Positions 16,056 to 25,071 of a stretch of DNA of 53,910 bases are shown here, piece after piece; position 1 is the stretch's first letter, and every line of letters begins with the position of its first letter. The position numbers and the translations under genes are program-made. Below the pieces are notes generated by a model. It saw only the letters and a program-made list of their open reading frames with translations, was not told the origin of the DNA and did no database searches. This DNA is from Myxococcales bacterium (lineage in GTDB: Bacteria > Myxococcota_A > Polyangia > Fen-1088), in assembly GCA_003158735.1 (NCBI GenBank), contig PMLB01000209.1, forward strand, positions 1-53,910, read 5' to 3'.

Positions 16056-17219
16056 ATGATCGTCTACCTTGACAACGCCGCTTCCACGCCTCCGCTGCCC
16101 GAAGTCTTGGCGGCGGTGACGCATGCCATGACCGATCTCTACGCCAATCCCTCCTCGGCGCACGGCCTGGGTGCGGCGGCGGCACGCGCGCTGGAACTGG
16201 CACGCGGCGAGGTGGCAGCGCTGCTGCGGGCTCAGCCCCCGGAGATCGTGTTCTGCGGCGGGGGAACCGAGGCCAATGCCCTGGGCCTGCTGGGTGCGGC
16301 TGGCCTGGCGCGCGGCCGTCACATGGTGGTGAGCGCCATTGAGCATCCGGCGATTCTGCGTTCCGCTGAGAGCCTGGTCGGCAAGGGCTGGCAGCTGAGC
16401 AGGGTCGCGCCAGCGCCCGATGGTCGCGTGACCGTGGAATCGGTGCTGGCTGCTCTGCGGCCAGACACCGCCGTGCTGGCGGTGATGCTGGCCAACAACG
16501 AGATCGGCACCCTACAGCCAGTGGCAGAAATCGGCCGCGCCCTGCGCGCCGCGGGCCGCAAGCTGCACTTTCACGTCGACGCCGTACAGTTCGCGGGCCT
16601 GGTTCCCCTCGACGTCGAGACCCTGGCCGCTGATTCGCTCGCCATCTCGGGGCACAAACTGCACGGCCCCAAGGGCACAGGCGCGCTCTGGCTGCGCAAG
16701 GGCGCGCGCGTGGCGCCCTTGTGGGACGGCGGCCGGCAGGAAAACGGCCTGCGCTCGGGAACCGAAAACCTGCCGGGATGGGTCGGTCTGGGCCGCGCAG
16801 CAACGCTGTGCCTGCACAACCCGCAGGCTGGCCAGGCCGTGGCTGCCCTGCGCGACCGCTTGGAATTGCTGGTTCTCGAAACGATTCCCGAGGCTAGGAA
16901 CACGGTACCCGCGACCACGCCACGCGCGCCACACATTGCCAGCCTCTTGTTGCCCGGCTTGCCAGCCGAGCCGCTGTTGCACGCCTTGGAAGCACGAAGT
17001 GTGTACGCATCGGCCGGGGCGGCTTGTTCCACCCGTGCGCACGGACCTAGTCACGTGCTGGCGGCCATCGGCATCGGCGAGCGGGATGCGGTGCTGCGCT
17101 TCTCGCTCTCCCGCCTGACCACCGAGTCCGACGTCAAGGTTGCGGCGCTGGCCCTGCGCGAGGCCGTGGACGAGATCGCATCCGTGGTAAAGCTTCGGCG
17201 GCGAGACAGCAAACCATGA
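16056..17219 (+). CDS. Cysteine desulfurase (NifS/IscS family)
   Basis: 387 residues of a fold-type I PLP enzyme. YLDNAASTPP opens the protein, the cofactor-contacting CGGGTEANAL is near residue 67, and the Schiff-base lysine is K201 in SGHKLHGPKG. The persulfide-carrying cysteine is C324 in SAGAACSTR. It moves sulfur from cysteine to an acceptor. Its TGA overlaps the thiI ATG (ATGA), so the dedicated acceptor is most likely ThiI, as in the nifZ-thiI pair of Bacillus. It starts about 50 bp after the frameshifted lipoprotein gene and has only a weak ribosome site. Confidence 0.94.
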   Translation: MIVYLDNAASTPPLPEVLAAVTHAMTDLYANPSSAHGLGAAAARALELARGEVAALLRAQPPEIVFCGGGTEANALGLLGAAGLARGRHMVVSAIEHPAILRSAESLVGKGWQLSRVAPAPDGRVTVESVLAALRPDTAVLAVMLANNEIGTLQPVAEIGRALRAAGRKLHFHVDAVQFAGLVPLDVETLAADSLAISGHKLHGPKGTGALWLRKGARVAPLWDGGRQENGLRSGTENLPGWVGLGRAATLCLHNPQAGQAVAALRDRLELLVLETIPEARNTVPATTPRAPHIASLLLPGLPAEPLLHALEARSVYASAGAACSTRAHGPSHVLAAIGIGERDAVLRFSLSRLTTESDVKVAALALREAVDEIASVVKLRRRDSKP

Positions 17220-18382
17220 CCACGATCCTTTGCCGCTACGGCGAGCTGTTCCTCAAGGGCGGCAACCGCCACATCTTTCTCCGCGCCCTGGCCAACAACG
17301 TGCGGGCCGCGGTTCGCGACTTGCCCGAGGCCAAGGTTTCCCTTCCCCATGGTCGCGTGGTCGTGGCCGTGGCTGACCAGGCGCGCGCCGAGGCCTGCAG
17401 CCGTCTGGAACGCGTGTTCGGCTTGGTGTCGATTTCCCCGGTCGCCAGCGTCGCGGCCGACATTGACGCGATCTGCGCGGCAGCTGTGGTCGAGGCGCAA
17501 GCCGCGGTCGAGCGAGACCCGGACCTACGCCGCAGTTTCAAGATCGAGCCGCATCGATCCAACAAGCAATTTCCCCTGCAATCGCACGAGATCGCCTGCC
17601 GAGCGGGCGACGCCGTGTCGGAAGCAACGGGAATTCCCGTCGACGTGCACAATCCAGCTTTGCGCGTGGGCATCGAAATCTCGACCCAGGCCACGCATGT
17701 TTTCGCCGAGCGCCGGCCGGCGCCCGGCGGCTTGCCTGCAGGTGTTTCAGGACGGGCCATCCTGCTGCTGTCAGGCGGGATCGATTCGCCGGTGGCGGGA
17801 TGGCTGGCAGCCAAGCGCGGCCTGGCGCAGGAAGCGCTCACCTTCCACTCGCCGCCCTTTACCGGCGAGAAAGCCAAAGACAAAGTCATTGCTCTGGCCC
17901 GCCAACTGAATCGCTGGCAAGCCGTGTCCACGCTGTGGATTGCGGGGTTCACCGAGACGCAGAAGCGCCTGCGCGCTGCCGGCCGCCCCGAACTGGCGGT
18001 GGTGCTGTACCGGCGCATGATGGTGCGGGTGGCCGATCTCCTGTGCGAGCGCGCCCATTGTGGCGCCATCGTTACCGGCGATAACCTGGGACAGGTCGCC
18101 AGTCAGACCTTGACCAATATGCGCAACATTGAAGTCGCAGGCCGGCACTTGATCCTGCGGCCGCTGCTCACCTACGACAAGGTGGAAATCACAGCGCTGG
18201 CGCGGCGGATCGGAACCTACGACATCTCCGCCCTGCCCTTTGAAGACTGTTGTTCCCTGTTCGTGCCCGCTCATCCGGCGACAGCGGCCAGGCTTTCCGA
18301 CGTCGAACGCGCAGAGGCGACGCTGGACGTGGCCAAGGAAGCCGCCGACATCGCAGAGCAGGCCGAGCGGATCGTGTTGTGA
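17216..18382 (+). CDS. thiI: tRNA 4-thiouridine synthase ThiI (short, no rhodanese domain)
   Basis: 388 residues. The N-terminal ferredoxin-like and THUMP domains run to about residue 165. The PP-loop ATPase carries LLLSGGIDSPVAGW, and the conserved TGDNLGQVASQTL and FEDCCSLFVP follow. The enzyme adenylates U8 of tRNA and thiolates it. Like the Bacillus type, it lacks the C-terminal rhodanese domain, so sulfur must be passed directly from the adjacent cysteine desulfurase. That explains the 4-nt overlap between the two genes. Confidence 0.95.
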   Translation: MTTILCRYGELFLKGGNRHIFLRALANNVRAAVRDLPEAKVSLPHGRVVVAVADQARAEACSRLERVFGLVSISPVASVAADIDAICAAAVVEAQAAVERDPDLRRSFKIEPHRSNKQFPLQSHEIACRAGDAVSEATGIPVDVHNPALRVGIEISTQATHVFAERRPAPGGLPAGVSGRAILLLSGGIDSPVAGWLAAKRGLAQEALTFHSPPFTGEKAKDKVIALARQLNRWQAVSTLWIAGFTETQKRLRAAGRPELAVVLYRRMMVRVADLLCERAHCGAIVTGDNLGQVASQTLTNMRNIEVAGRHLILRPLLTYDKVEITALARRIGTYDISALPFEDCCSLFVPAHPATAARLSDVERAEATLDVAKEAADIAEQAERIVL

Positions 18383-18395
18383 ATACGAGCCGACC

Positions 18396-19331
18396 CTACG
18401 GGCAGACAGCAGCAGCAGGTGGGAGGGCGCATGTCCCTGAACAGTGCAGATCGCCGAGGCACCCAGGCCCACTGATGTCGCACGTATCACCCGCCCGTCC
18501 TTTGGCCACACAATGGCCGGTCGCATCGCAGGAGGCATAGGCGACGCAGCTCGCGCTGGCGCTGCAATCACCCCCCGCCGGGATCTTGGCCACACACTTC
18601 AAGCTGACGCTGTCGCAATAGTCCAGCATGGAATCACAGGCACGCAAATAGCTAGCTCCCGTGGGATAGCAGTCCTGTCCTTCGGCGGGAAGCGTGCCGC
18701 AAATCCCGGTGTTTGGACCATTTGCCACACAGGACGTCCCGTCCGCGCACGAACTGCTGGAGTACGAGGGATCGCAAGACTGACCGGCAGCGGCCTTCGC
18801 CGTGCAAGTCGAGGTCGTCCCATACTGGCAGAACGCGCCCGAAACGCACGTGGCGCCCGTCCCGCCGCAATCGCCACCAATAGCAACCGCCGCGCTACTG
18901 GGGTTACACGTACCCGTACAGCATCCGCTGCCTGAACAGCTTCCGGCGCTGCAACTTCCAGAAACGCACTCCGTATCCTCATAGCAAGCACCATTGTCCG
19001 CGACGGTTCCCTTGAAAGCATCCTTGCAGGTCTGTGGCGTCTCGCTCAATTGGTTCGAGTAGTTGCAGCTCTGCGACCTGAGGGCGTCAAGGCAAGCCGC
19101 CGCGGCCTTGCCGTCGTACTTGGTGCGTCCCGCCTGCACATCCGCCAGCAGCTGCGCGTCGAAATTCGCAGCCGCCTTGCACGAAGCCACATCAGGCATT
19201 TGCCCGCAGCGAGCCCCGTAGGTGCAGACCGCATCCGCAGCCGCCGCAGGAAGATCGGAGAACGAAAGGCTGCTGTCACTGCAGGCGGGGATCGCCGCCA
19301 AGAGAAGCAACACCGAAAGAATCCTTGCCAT
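18396..19331 (-). CDS. Cys-rich lipoprotein
   Basis: 311 residues with lipobox AAIPAC (C17). The mature part has over 30 cysteines, with repeats of a G-x-C-x(n)-C-x(n)-C pattern (GACYEDTECVSGSCSAGSC, CCTGTCNPS, GQSCDPSYSSSSCADGTSC, GDCSASASCVAYASCDATGHC). Such EGF/disulfide-knot-like lipoproteins are frequent in myxobacteria and have no assigned function. It is probably anchored in the outer membrane facing out. It is transcribed divergently from larE and convergent with thiI, ending 13 bp from it. Confidence 0.87.
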   Translation of the reverse strand: MARILSVLLLLAAIPACSDSSLSFSDLPAAAADAVCTYGARCGQMPDVASCKAAANFDAQLLADVQAGRTKYDGKAAAACLDALRSQSCNYSNQLSETPQTCKDAFKGTVADNGACYEDTECVSGSCSAGSCSGSGCCTGTCNPSSAAVAIGGDCGGTGATCVSGAFCQYGTTSTCTAKAAAGQSCDPSYSSSSCADGTSCVANGPNTGICGTLPAEGQDCYPTGASYLRACDSMLDYCDSVSLKCVAKIPAGGDCSASASCVAYASCDATGHCVAKGRAGDTCDISGPGCLGDLHCSGTCALPPAAAVCP

Positions 19332-19420
19332 GAGTCAAAGTACATCCAGTCGCGAGAAACGGCAACTGCATGCGTGGACTTGCCGGCAAATGTACCGATC
19401 GCACGCTATAGTTGCTTTCG

Positions 19421-20248
19421 ATGACCCTGTCACAGAAACACCAAAAGCTGCGCGACCTGATCGCTGCCCATGAGTCGGTCTTGGTTTGCTTCTCGGGCGG
19501 CGTCGATTCGACGCTGCTTCTGCGCGTGGCTCATGACGTGCTCGGAGACCGCTGCACGGCGCTCATCGCGATGTCGCCCACCATGGCTCACAGCGAGCAG
19601 CGGGCTGCGCTGGACCTGGCGGCCAGCATGGGCGTGCGCTGCGAGACCATCGAGTCGCACGAGCTGTCGCGCCCCGAGTTCCAGTCCAACCCCAAGGATC
19701 GTTGCTACTACTGCAAGTCCGAATTGCTGACCATCGCAGCGCCAGTGGCCCAGGGCCTGGGTTGCAAGGCCATCCTGGTGGGCACCAACGTGGACGATCT
19801 GGGCGACTACCGGCCCGGGCTGCAGGCCGCCAAGGATCATGGTGCCCAGCACCCGCTGCTCGACGCCGGGCTGAACAAGCAAGAGATCCGCGAGCTGTCG
19901 AAGGAGCTGGGACTTTCCACCTGGGACAAACCACAGCTGGCCTGCCTGTCGTCGCGCTTTCCTTACGGCACCACGATTACGCCCGAGCGTTTGCAGCAGG
20001 TGGACGCCTTTGAAGAAGGTCTGCGCGCCTTGGGCTTCCGGCAACTGCGCGTGCGCTTTCACGACGAAATCGCGCGCGTGGAGGTCGAGCCCGACGCCAT
20101 GCCGCGCGCCCTGGAACTGCGCGAGACCATCGTGAAGCTGGGCCGCAAGCTCGGGTTCACCTTCGTGACCTTGGATCTGGCCGGATTCACCTCCGGCTCG
20201 CTCAATCAGCTCATCGGCATCCGCCCACGCGCCAGCGCGGTCAAGTAG
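19421..20248 (+). CDS. larE: ATP-dependent sacrificial sulfur transferase LarE
   Basis: 275 residues from ATG 19421 (a TTG nine bases earlier is also in frame). PP-loop SGGVDSTLLLR at about residue 25, then SNPKDRCYYCKSEL, and the sulfur-donating cysteine C175 in the LACLSSRFPYGT motif, matching the position used by LarE of Lactobacillus. LarE adenylates a dicarboxylated pyridine-nicotinate mononucleotide and donates its own cysteine sulfur, building the nickel-pincer cofactor of lactate racemase-type enzymes. The partner genes larB and larC are not in this window. It ends immediately before the convergent serA stop (no spacer). Confidence 0.92.
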   Translation: MTLSQKHQKLRDLIAAHESVLVCFSGGVDSTLLLRVAHDVLGDRCTALIAMSPTMAHSEQRAALDLAASMGVRCETIESHELSRPEFQSNPKDRCYYCKSELLTIAAPVAQGLGCKAILVGTNVDDLGDYRPGLQAAKDHGAQHPLLDAGLNKQEIRELSKELGLSTWDKPQLACLSSRFPYGTTITPERLQQVDAFEEGLRALGFRQLRVRFHDEIARVEVEPDAMPRALELRETIVKLGRKLGFTFVTLDLAGFTSGSLNQLIGIRPRASAVK

Positions 20249-21421
20249 TCAGGCCTTGGAAATCAACCGCGCCGTGATCACGCCTTCGATCTTGCGCAGC
20301 TTCTCGACCTGCGCCTCGGCCAAGTCGCCGTCGATGTCGATGATGTTGTAGGCCAGCTCGCCCGCGCTCTTGTTCATCATGTTGACGATGTTGATCTTGT
20401 CGGCGGCCAGCACCGTCGTGATCTGGCCCACCATGTTGGGCACGTTGGCGTTGGCGACGACGATGCGATTGCGGCCCATGACCGGCAACGCGCAGGCCGG
20501 GAAGTTGACCGAGTTCTTGACGTTACCGCTCTCGAGGAAGTCGCGCACTTGCTCCACCGCCATGACGGCGCAGTTGTCCTCGGCCTCGGGCGTGGACGCC
20601 CCCAGGTGGGGAATGGGGATCACGTTGGGCACATCCAGCAGGTCGTCGTCGGGGAAGTCGGTCACGTAGCAGCCGACCGCGCCGGCCTTCAGTGCTTCGA
20701 GCAGGTCAGCATTCTTGACCAGCCCGCCGCGCGCCAGATTGACGATACGCACGCCCTTCTTCATCAAAGCGAACTTGTCGCGATTGAGCATGCCCTTGGT
20801 CTGGTCCATGAGCGGAACGTGCAAGGTGATGTAGTCCGACTGGGCCAGCAACATGTCCAGGCTGGTGGCGCGACGAACCGTGCGCGCCAGCCCCCAAGCC
20901 GCCTCGACCGAGATGTACGGATCGTAGCCGGCCACCTCCATGCCCAGCGCCAGGGCATCGTTGGCCACCATCACGCCGATGGCGCCCAATCCGACTACCC
21001 CCAGCTTCTTGCCCTTGATCTCGGGCCCCACGAAATCGTTCTTGCCCTTCTCCACCAGCGCCCCCACTTCCTTGCCCTTGCCCTTGAGCGTCCTGGCCCA
21101 CTCGATGCCCGGCACGATTCGGCGCGACGAGAGCAGCAAACCGGCCAGCACCAGTTCCTTGACCCCGTTGGCGTTGGCCCCCGGCGTGTTGAACACCACG
21201 ATGCCGCGCTTTGAACATTGCTCGACTGGGATGTTGTTCACGCCGGCACCGGCGCGACCGATGGCCTTCACCGAGGCTGGCAAGGTCATGCTGTGCATGT
21301 CTGCGCTCCGCACCAGGATGGCGTCAGGACTGACGATCTCCGACGCGATCTCGTAGTTCTCACGCGAGAAACCCTCGAGGCCAATCATCGCAATCTTGTT
21401 CAGGGTCTGGATCTTGAACAT
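20249..21421 (-). CDS. serA: D-3-phosphoglycerate dehydrogenase SerA, short ACT-domain form
   Basis: 390 residues. The NAD-binding Rossmann motif is GVVGLGAIGVMVANDAL. The substrate Arg is in IVNLARGGLV and the catalytic His in PIPHLGASTPEAEDN. A C-terminal ACT domain (MVGQITTVLAADKINIVNMM) suggests serine feedback. It performs the first step of serine synthesis, 3-phosphoglycerate to 3-phosphohydroxypyruvate. This is the roughly 390-residue class, without the intervening domain of long bacterial SerA. The region normally holding the catalytic Glu reads CYVTDFPDDD, as in other short-form enzymes. An AGGGAG ribosome site precedes the ATG. Confidence 0.93.
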   Translation of the reverse strand: MFKIQTLNKIAMIGLEGFSRENYEIASEIVSPDAILVRSADMHSMTLPASVKAIGRAGAGVNNIPVEQCSKRGIVVFNTPGANANGVKELVLAGLLLSSRRIVPGIEWARTLKGKGKEVGALVEKGKNDFVGPEIKGKKLGVVGLGAIGVMVANDALALGMEVAGYDPYISVEAAWGLARTVRRATSLDMLLAQSDYITLHVPLMDQTKGMLNRDKFALMKKGVRIVNLARGGLVKNADLLEALKAGAVGCYVTDFPDDDLLDVPNVIPIPHLGASTPEAEDNCAVMAVEQVRDFLESGNVKNSVNFPACALPVMGRNRIVVANANVPNMVGQITTVLAADKINIVNMMNKSAGELAYNIIDIDGDLAEAQVEKLRKIEGVITARLISKA

Positions 21422-21605
21422 GGCGTCTGTGCTCTCCCTCTGTGAGTGGCGGTTAGTCCGTCAGGCCAAAGCATCCTGTCCGATAACCCCGAAGCCGTCT
21501 AGCCCCCAAGAAGCACGCAGATGCAATTGCCGCACATGGCCGTTCGCGTGCTTCCCGTTCGGCGTTTCTGGCAGCGCGGGGCCACACCCGCTACCATAAT
21601 CATGG

Positions 21606-22376
21606 ATGGTCTCTTGGTTGGGGTTCTTCCTGAGCACGCTGCTGCCTGTGGCGCCAGCGGTGGGTTCGGCGACACTGCCAGATGCTGTCGCCCAGGCGCT
21701 TACGGCCGAGACACTCGTCCCGGTCAGCGACGAGCGCGCCGAGCATCTGGTACCGCCCCTGCGCGAGCGGAGCAAGAAAGAACTTTGGCTGGCCGACAAG
21801 GCCCATCGCCAGGACGTGCACGTGACCGACCAGCAACTGCGCCCTCCGCGCACCTGTCACGTAGGCAAGAAGCCGCCGCCGCGCCAACCTTGCGCGCAGG
21901 CGGCCGAGATGCTGGCCGGCCCCCAGCCGCCGGTGGGCGCACGCGTGCAGCCGCTGACCACGCTGCACAACCAGTGGACGCACGAGTTGATGAGCTTCAT
22001 TCCGGGCCAGCCCTATCTCGCTCGCTTCCGGACTTTCCTGCGCGACCATTTCACCAACCAGGCGACCACCATGGATCCGGAACTCGCGGAAGTGCTGGTC
22101 TCGGCCGCCCGCCGCTTCCACGCCCAGCGCATCGATGTGGTGTCGGGCTATCGCTCGCCCAAGTACAATCTGATGCTGCGCAAGAAGGGCCACCAGGTGG
22201 CGCGCGAGAGCCAGCACACCCAAGGCAACGCCGTCGACTTTCGCATCCGCGGGGTGCCCACCGAGAAACTGCTCGGCTTCGTGCGCTCACTGCACCTGGG
22301 CGGAGTCGGCTTCTACCCGCACGCCCACTTCGTCCACAGCGACACCGGGCCGATTCGCTATTGGCAAGGATCGTAG
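21606..22376 (+). CDS. Secreted murein endopeptidase-like protein (DUF882/YcbK-MepK, M15 fold)
   Basis: 256 residues with a hydrophobic signal sequence (WLGFFLSTLLPVAPAVGSA). The C-terminal 120 residues match the M15-type fold: VVSGYRSPKYN, SQHTQGNAVDFRI (zinc His and Asp) and a final PHAHFVHSDTG with the second His pair. This family cleaves peptidoglycan cross-links. The middle segment (about residues 40-110) is Pro-rich and unassigned. It is divergent from serA across a roughly 180-bp gap. Confidence 0.86.
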   Translation: MVSWLGFFLSTLLPVAPAVGSATLPDAVAQALTAETLVPVSDERAEHLVPPLRERSKKELWLADKAHRQDVHVTDQQLRPPRTCHVGKKPPPRQPCAQAAEMLAGPQPPVGARVQPLTTLHNQWTHELMSFIPGQPYLARFRTFLRDHFTNQATTMDPELAEVLVSAARRFHAQRIDVVSGYRSPKYNLMLRKKGHQVARESQHTQGNAVDFRIRGVPTEKLLGFVRSLHLGGVGFYPHAHFVHSDTGPIRYWQGS

Positions 22377-22483
22377 AGCCCACAAGAGAGTATCACGAAC
22401 GGGCCGCGGCCCGCCCTCTTCCACCCGCACCTGTGGCACACCGCCGGAGCCAATGTGGGTGTACAATACCCCGGGGCCAGAAC

Positions 22484-24220
22484 ATGAAAGCGCAACTCAT
22501 TGGCTGCGTGGTGTGGACACTCGCATGCTCCTCGACAGGTCCAAGCGGCGGCGCCAGGCCCAGCACGACCTTCCCAGATGGTGGCGTGGCCCCCACGCCG
22601 ACCTGCGTGGACGAGGGCGGCTCAGCCCCGGTGGCGCAGCCGGTATTCGTGCGCAACATAAAAAGCGGGGAGACAGGATGGTTTTCGTCGCCTGGGCTGG
22701 TCGATCTGAATGGCGACGGCAAGAAGGAGATCGTGGCGCCCTTCTACAGCCTGTTCGTGTTCGACAGTGACGGCCACACCCTCGCCACTGTCAACAGCAC
22801 CAAGGACCGCGTCTACGCACCGGCCGTGGTCGCTGACCTCGACGGCGACGGCGTAGTTGAAATCGTGGCCGGGGGCGGCTACGGGACCGTGGCGGCCTAC
22901 GAATGGAAGAATGGGGCGCTCACCATCAAAAACGGCTGGCCGGTTACCGCTCTGACGCTGCCGAAGGTTTCCCAGGCGGAAGTCCGCGGCATGGCAGCGG
23001 GCGATCTCGACGGTGACGGCCAGATCGAGGTGGTGGTCACGACCACCGAAACCGATCCCAATAGCGCCCAAGTGTTCGCGTTCTCGCCCAATGGCACGCT
23101 CTTTCAGCCGGCCGGCGTAACCTGGCCGGCCTGGCCACGCTACAACACGCTCACCGGCCTGGGCGGCGACGCCGACACGAATGGCCAGGTCCACCATGGC
23201 TATGGCTGCTATGGTCTCAACGTCGCAATCGGCAACATCGACGACGATGCCCAGCAGGAGGTGATCGTCACCTACGACAACCACCAGATCAATGCCTTCA
23301 AGGCCGACGGGACTTCGATTCGCGCCGCTCCCTACTTCACCAACCCGGACAATGAGTACCTGAACCAGCCTCTTGATTGGGGTCAGTTCATCCGCTGGTT
23401 CGATCCCCAAGTCGAAGCGAACCACTACAATCTGCACACCGGCGACTGGCCCGACGTCAACACCACCATGTGGCTGCAGTGGACCGCGTCGCCGCCCTCG
23501 GTGGCCGATATCGACGGCGACAGGAAGAACGAAGTCATCGGGATTCCCAACGCCGAAATGAAGGTGCCCTATGAGACCCAAGGCTACGCCTTCATGGTCC
23601 TGCAGGGAGCACAAGACGGCGGCGCCCACAGTGCCATGCGCCTGCCAGGATGGGAAAACCTGCCCATCAGCGCCAAACCGGTTCCACGTGCCAGTGGCGA
23701 CTGGTATCCCCCTGACGGTGTGCCCGCGCCGGTGATAGCCAACATCCTGGGTGACAGCCACCCCGAGATCATTGCCAGCATCAATGACGGCGCGATCTAC
23801 GCGGTCAGCCCCGATGCCCAGATCCTGTGGCACTACAACTATGCCAAGGGCACAGCCAAGACCTTCGCTTCCGAGCCAGTGGTGGTGGACCTGAACCGAG
23901 ACGGCGTGCCTGAGATCGTGTTTGGCACCTACGCGCTTTCGGCCAATGCCGGGCGTTTGGTAATCCTCAGCAACACGGGCGCGGAACTTTACGACATTCC
24001 GCTGCCAGGACAAGGCAGCGACGGCAACGGCATCGGCGTACCAGCGGCGCCCTCAGTGGCGGATCTCGACGGCGACGGCACTTTGGAGATCGTGCTGCTT
24101 ACCTTTGACCATGGGGTGGACGTGTTCAACGTGCCTGGCTCGGGGACAAACTGTCTGCTCTGGCCCACTGGCCGCGGAAACCTTCTGCGCAACGGTCAAG
24201 GCCCGGCCACTGTGCCGTGA
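22484..24220 (+). CDS. FG-GAP/VCBS beta-propeller lipoprotein
   Basis: 578 residues from ATG 22484; the open frame upstream of this point overlaps the endopeptidase gene and is not coding. The lipobox is WTLAC (C15). At least six integrin-alpha-like calcium repeats are visible: DLNGDGKKEI, DLDGDGVVEI, DLDGDGQIEV, DIDGDRKNEV, DLNRDGVPEI and DLDGDGTLEI. This predicts a seven-bladed propeller on the outer membrane. Ligand and role are unknown; such proteins often act in adhesion or recognition. No strong ribosome site is seen. Confidence 0.9.
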   Translation: MKAQLIGCVVWTLACSSTGPSGGARPSTTFPDGGVAPTPTCVDEGGSAPVAQPVFVRNIKSGETGWFSSPGLVDLNGDGKKEIVAPFYSLFVFDSDGHTLATVNSTKDRVYAPAVVADLDGDGVVEIVAGGGYGTVAAYEWKNGALTIKNGWPVTALTLPKVSQAEVRGMAAGDLDGDGQIEVVVTTTETDPNSAQVFAFSPNGTLFQPAGVTWPAWPRYNTLTGLGGDADTNGQVHHGYGCYGLNVAIGNIDDDAQQEVIVTYDNHQINAFKADGTSIRAAPYFTNPDNEYLNQPLDWGQFIRWFDPQVEANHYNLHTGDWPDVNTTMWLQWTASPPSVADIDGDRKNEVIGIPNAEMKVPYETQGYAFMVLQGAQDGGAHSAMRLPGWENLPISAKPVPRASGDWYPPDGVPAPVIANILGDSHPEIIASINDGAIYAVSPDAQILWHYNYAKGTAKTFASEPVVVDLNRDGVPEIVFGTYALSANAGRLVILSNTGAELYDIPLPGQGSDGNGIGVPAAPSVADLDGDGTLEIVLLTFDHGVDVFNVPGSGTNCLLWPTGRGNLLRNGQGPATVP

Positions 24221-24372
24221 CCCGGAGCCGACGAGACCATGGGCGAGTCCGACGGCCGCACGCTGCCCAGCTTCGTCACCGACCTACACGGATTCATGGG
24301 CTGCCATCGTGGCCAATGTCGGTTGAGCGGCGCAATTGGGAAAACCGCGCTCTCGTGCGCTGAAGCGATTCA

Positions 24373-24579
24373 TCAACCGATCAGTTCGTGGCGTGCTGCT
24401 GCCCAATCCTGTTTGTCAAGGCCATGGGCACGGCCGCGAGCCTCGTATTTTGCGTACGCCAGCTTGGCAATATCCGCATCGGAAGCAGTCCTCACATCAA
24501 TGTGCCGCGCGGCTGGGGCTGGCGAAAATCCGTGTGGCGGCTGCATTTGGGAAGAAAAGTGTGAGCCGTGATGTGACAT
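24373..24579 (-). CDS. DUF2934 small protein
   Basis: 68 residues from ATG 24579, supported by a GGAGGG ribosome site 8 bases upstream. The C-terminal half (IAKLAYAKYEARGRAHGLDK followed by QDWAAARHEL) is the DUF2934 helix pair, a short domain of unknown function found in soil bacteria. The N-terminus is His/Ser/Pro-rich. The longer open frame upstream lacks coding character. Confidence 0.8.
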   Translation of the reverse strand: MSHHGSHFSSQMQPPHGFSPAPAARHIDVRTASDADIAKLAYAKYEARGRAHGLDKQDWAAARHELIG

Positions 24580-25071
24580 GATGGAACCCTCCGATAATGG
24601 ATAAAATGGCGTGGCGGGCAGTCCTGCGCATCCAGATCCAGGCAAAGCATTTCTTGTGCCACATTCAAGCGCGGGTGAATGTGGGTAGTTTCGTTGCAGC
24701 CAGTTCGAGCGGGCCGACCGGTTCAATCAGAATGGAGGCGGCGGCGGTCAATTCGATGGGACAAGGCCTGACCAAGCAGGGCCCGAGAAGGATGGGAAGG
24801 CCCTTCATTCCGCCCGCGGTCTCGCAAGGCCAGATGGGCCTCTTTGCTCCGACCAATCAGTTCAGCAGCCACTGCACCTTTCCTATGGGCCTCGGCGTCG
24901 ATTTTCTCCCAAAACACGGCTTCGATGTTGGGAGCCGCCAGAAAGGCAACAGATTTCAGTCACGCAAACATCCAGCCCAGCATCCAAGCAACGAATGGTG
25001 AATGCTAGGCACGGCTTGACTCGGTCGCAAGTGATCTCTTTCACTGTGTCTGCGCTTTGTGAGGAGCACAA
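24580..25071. other. 492-bp stretch without a supported gene
   Basis: Several overlapping short frames exist on both strands (for example minus 24723-24917), but none shows the strong third-position G/C bias of neighbouring genes and no homology is recognised. At the right end a TTGACT near 25017 lies about 17 bases before a weak TTTCAC -10-like hexamer and could be the promoter of the Spy-like lipoprotein gene. A clear GAGGAG ribosome site precedes that gene's ATG. Confidence 0.5.

Noticed and set aside
21521-22483. A long plus-strand extension of the FG-GAP lipoprotein frame
   Set aside because: It overlaps the endopeptidase gene in another frame, and the lipobox signal peptide starts at 22484.
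24723-24917. A 64-codon minus-strand frame (GTG start)
   Set aside because: Third-position composition is weak compared with neighbours and no family or ribosome site supports it.
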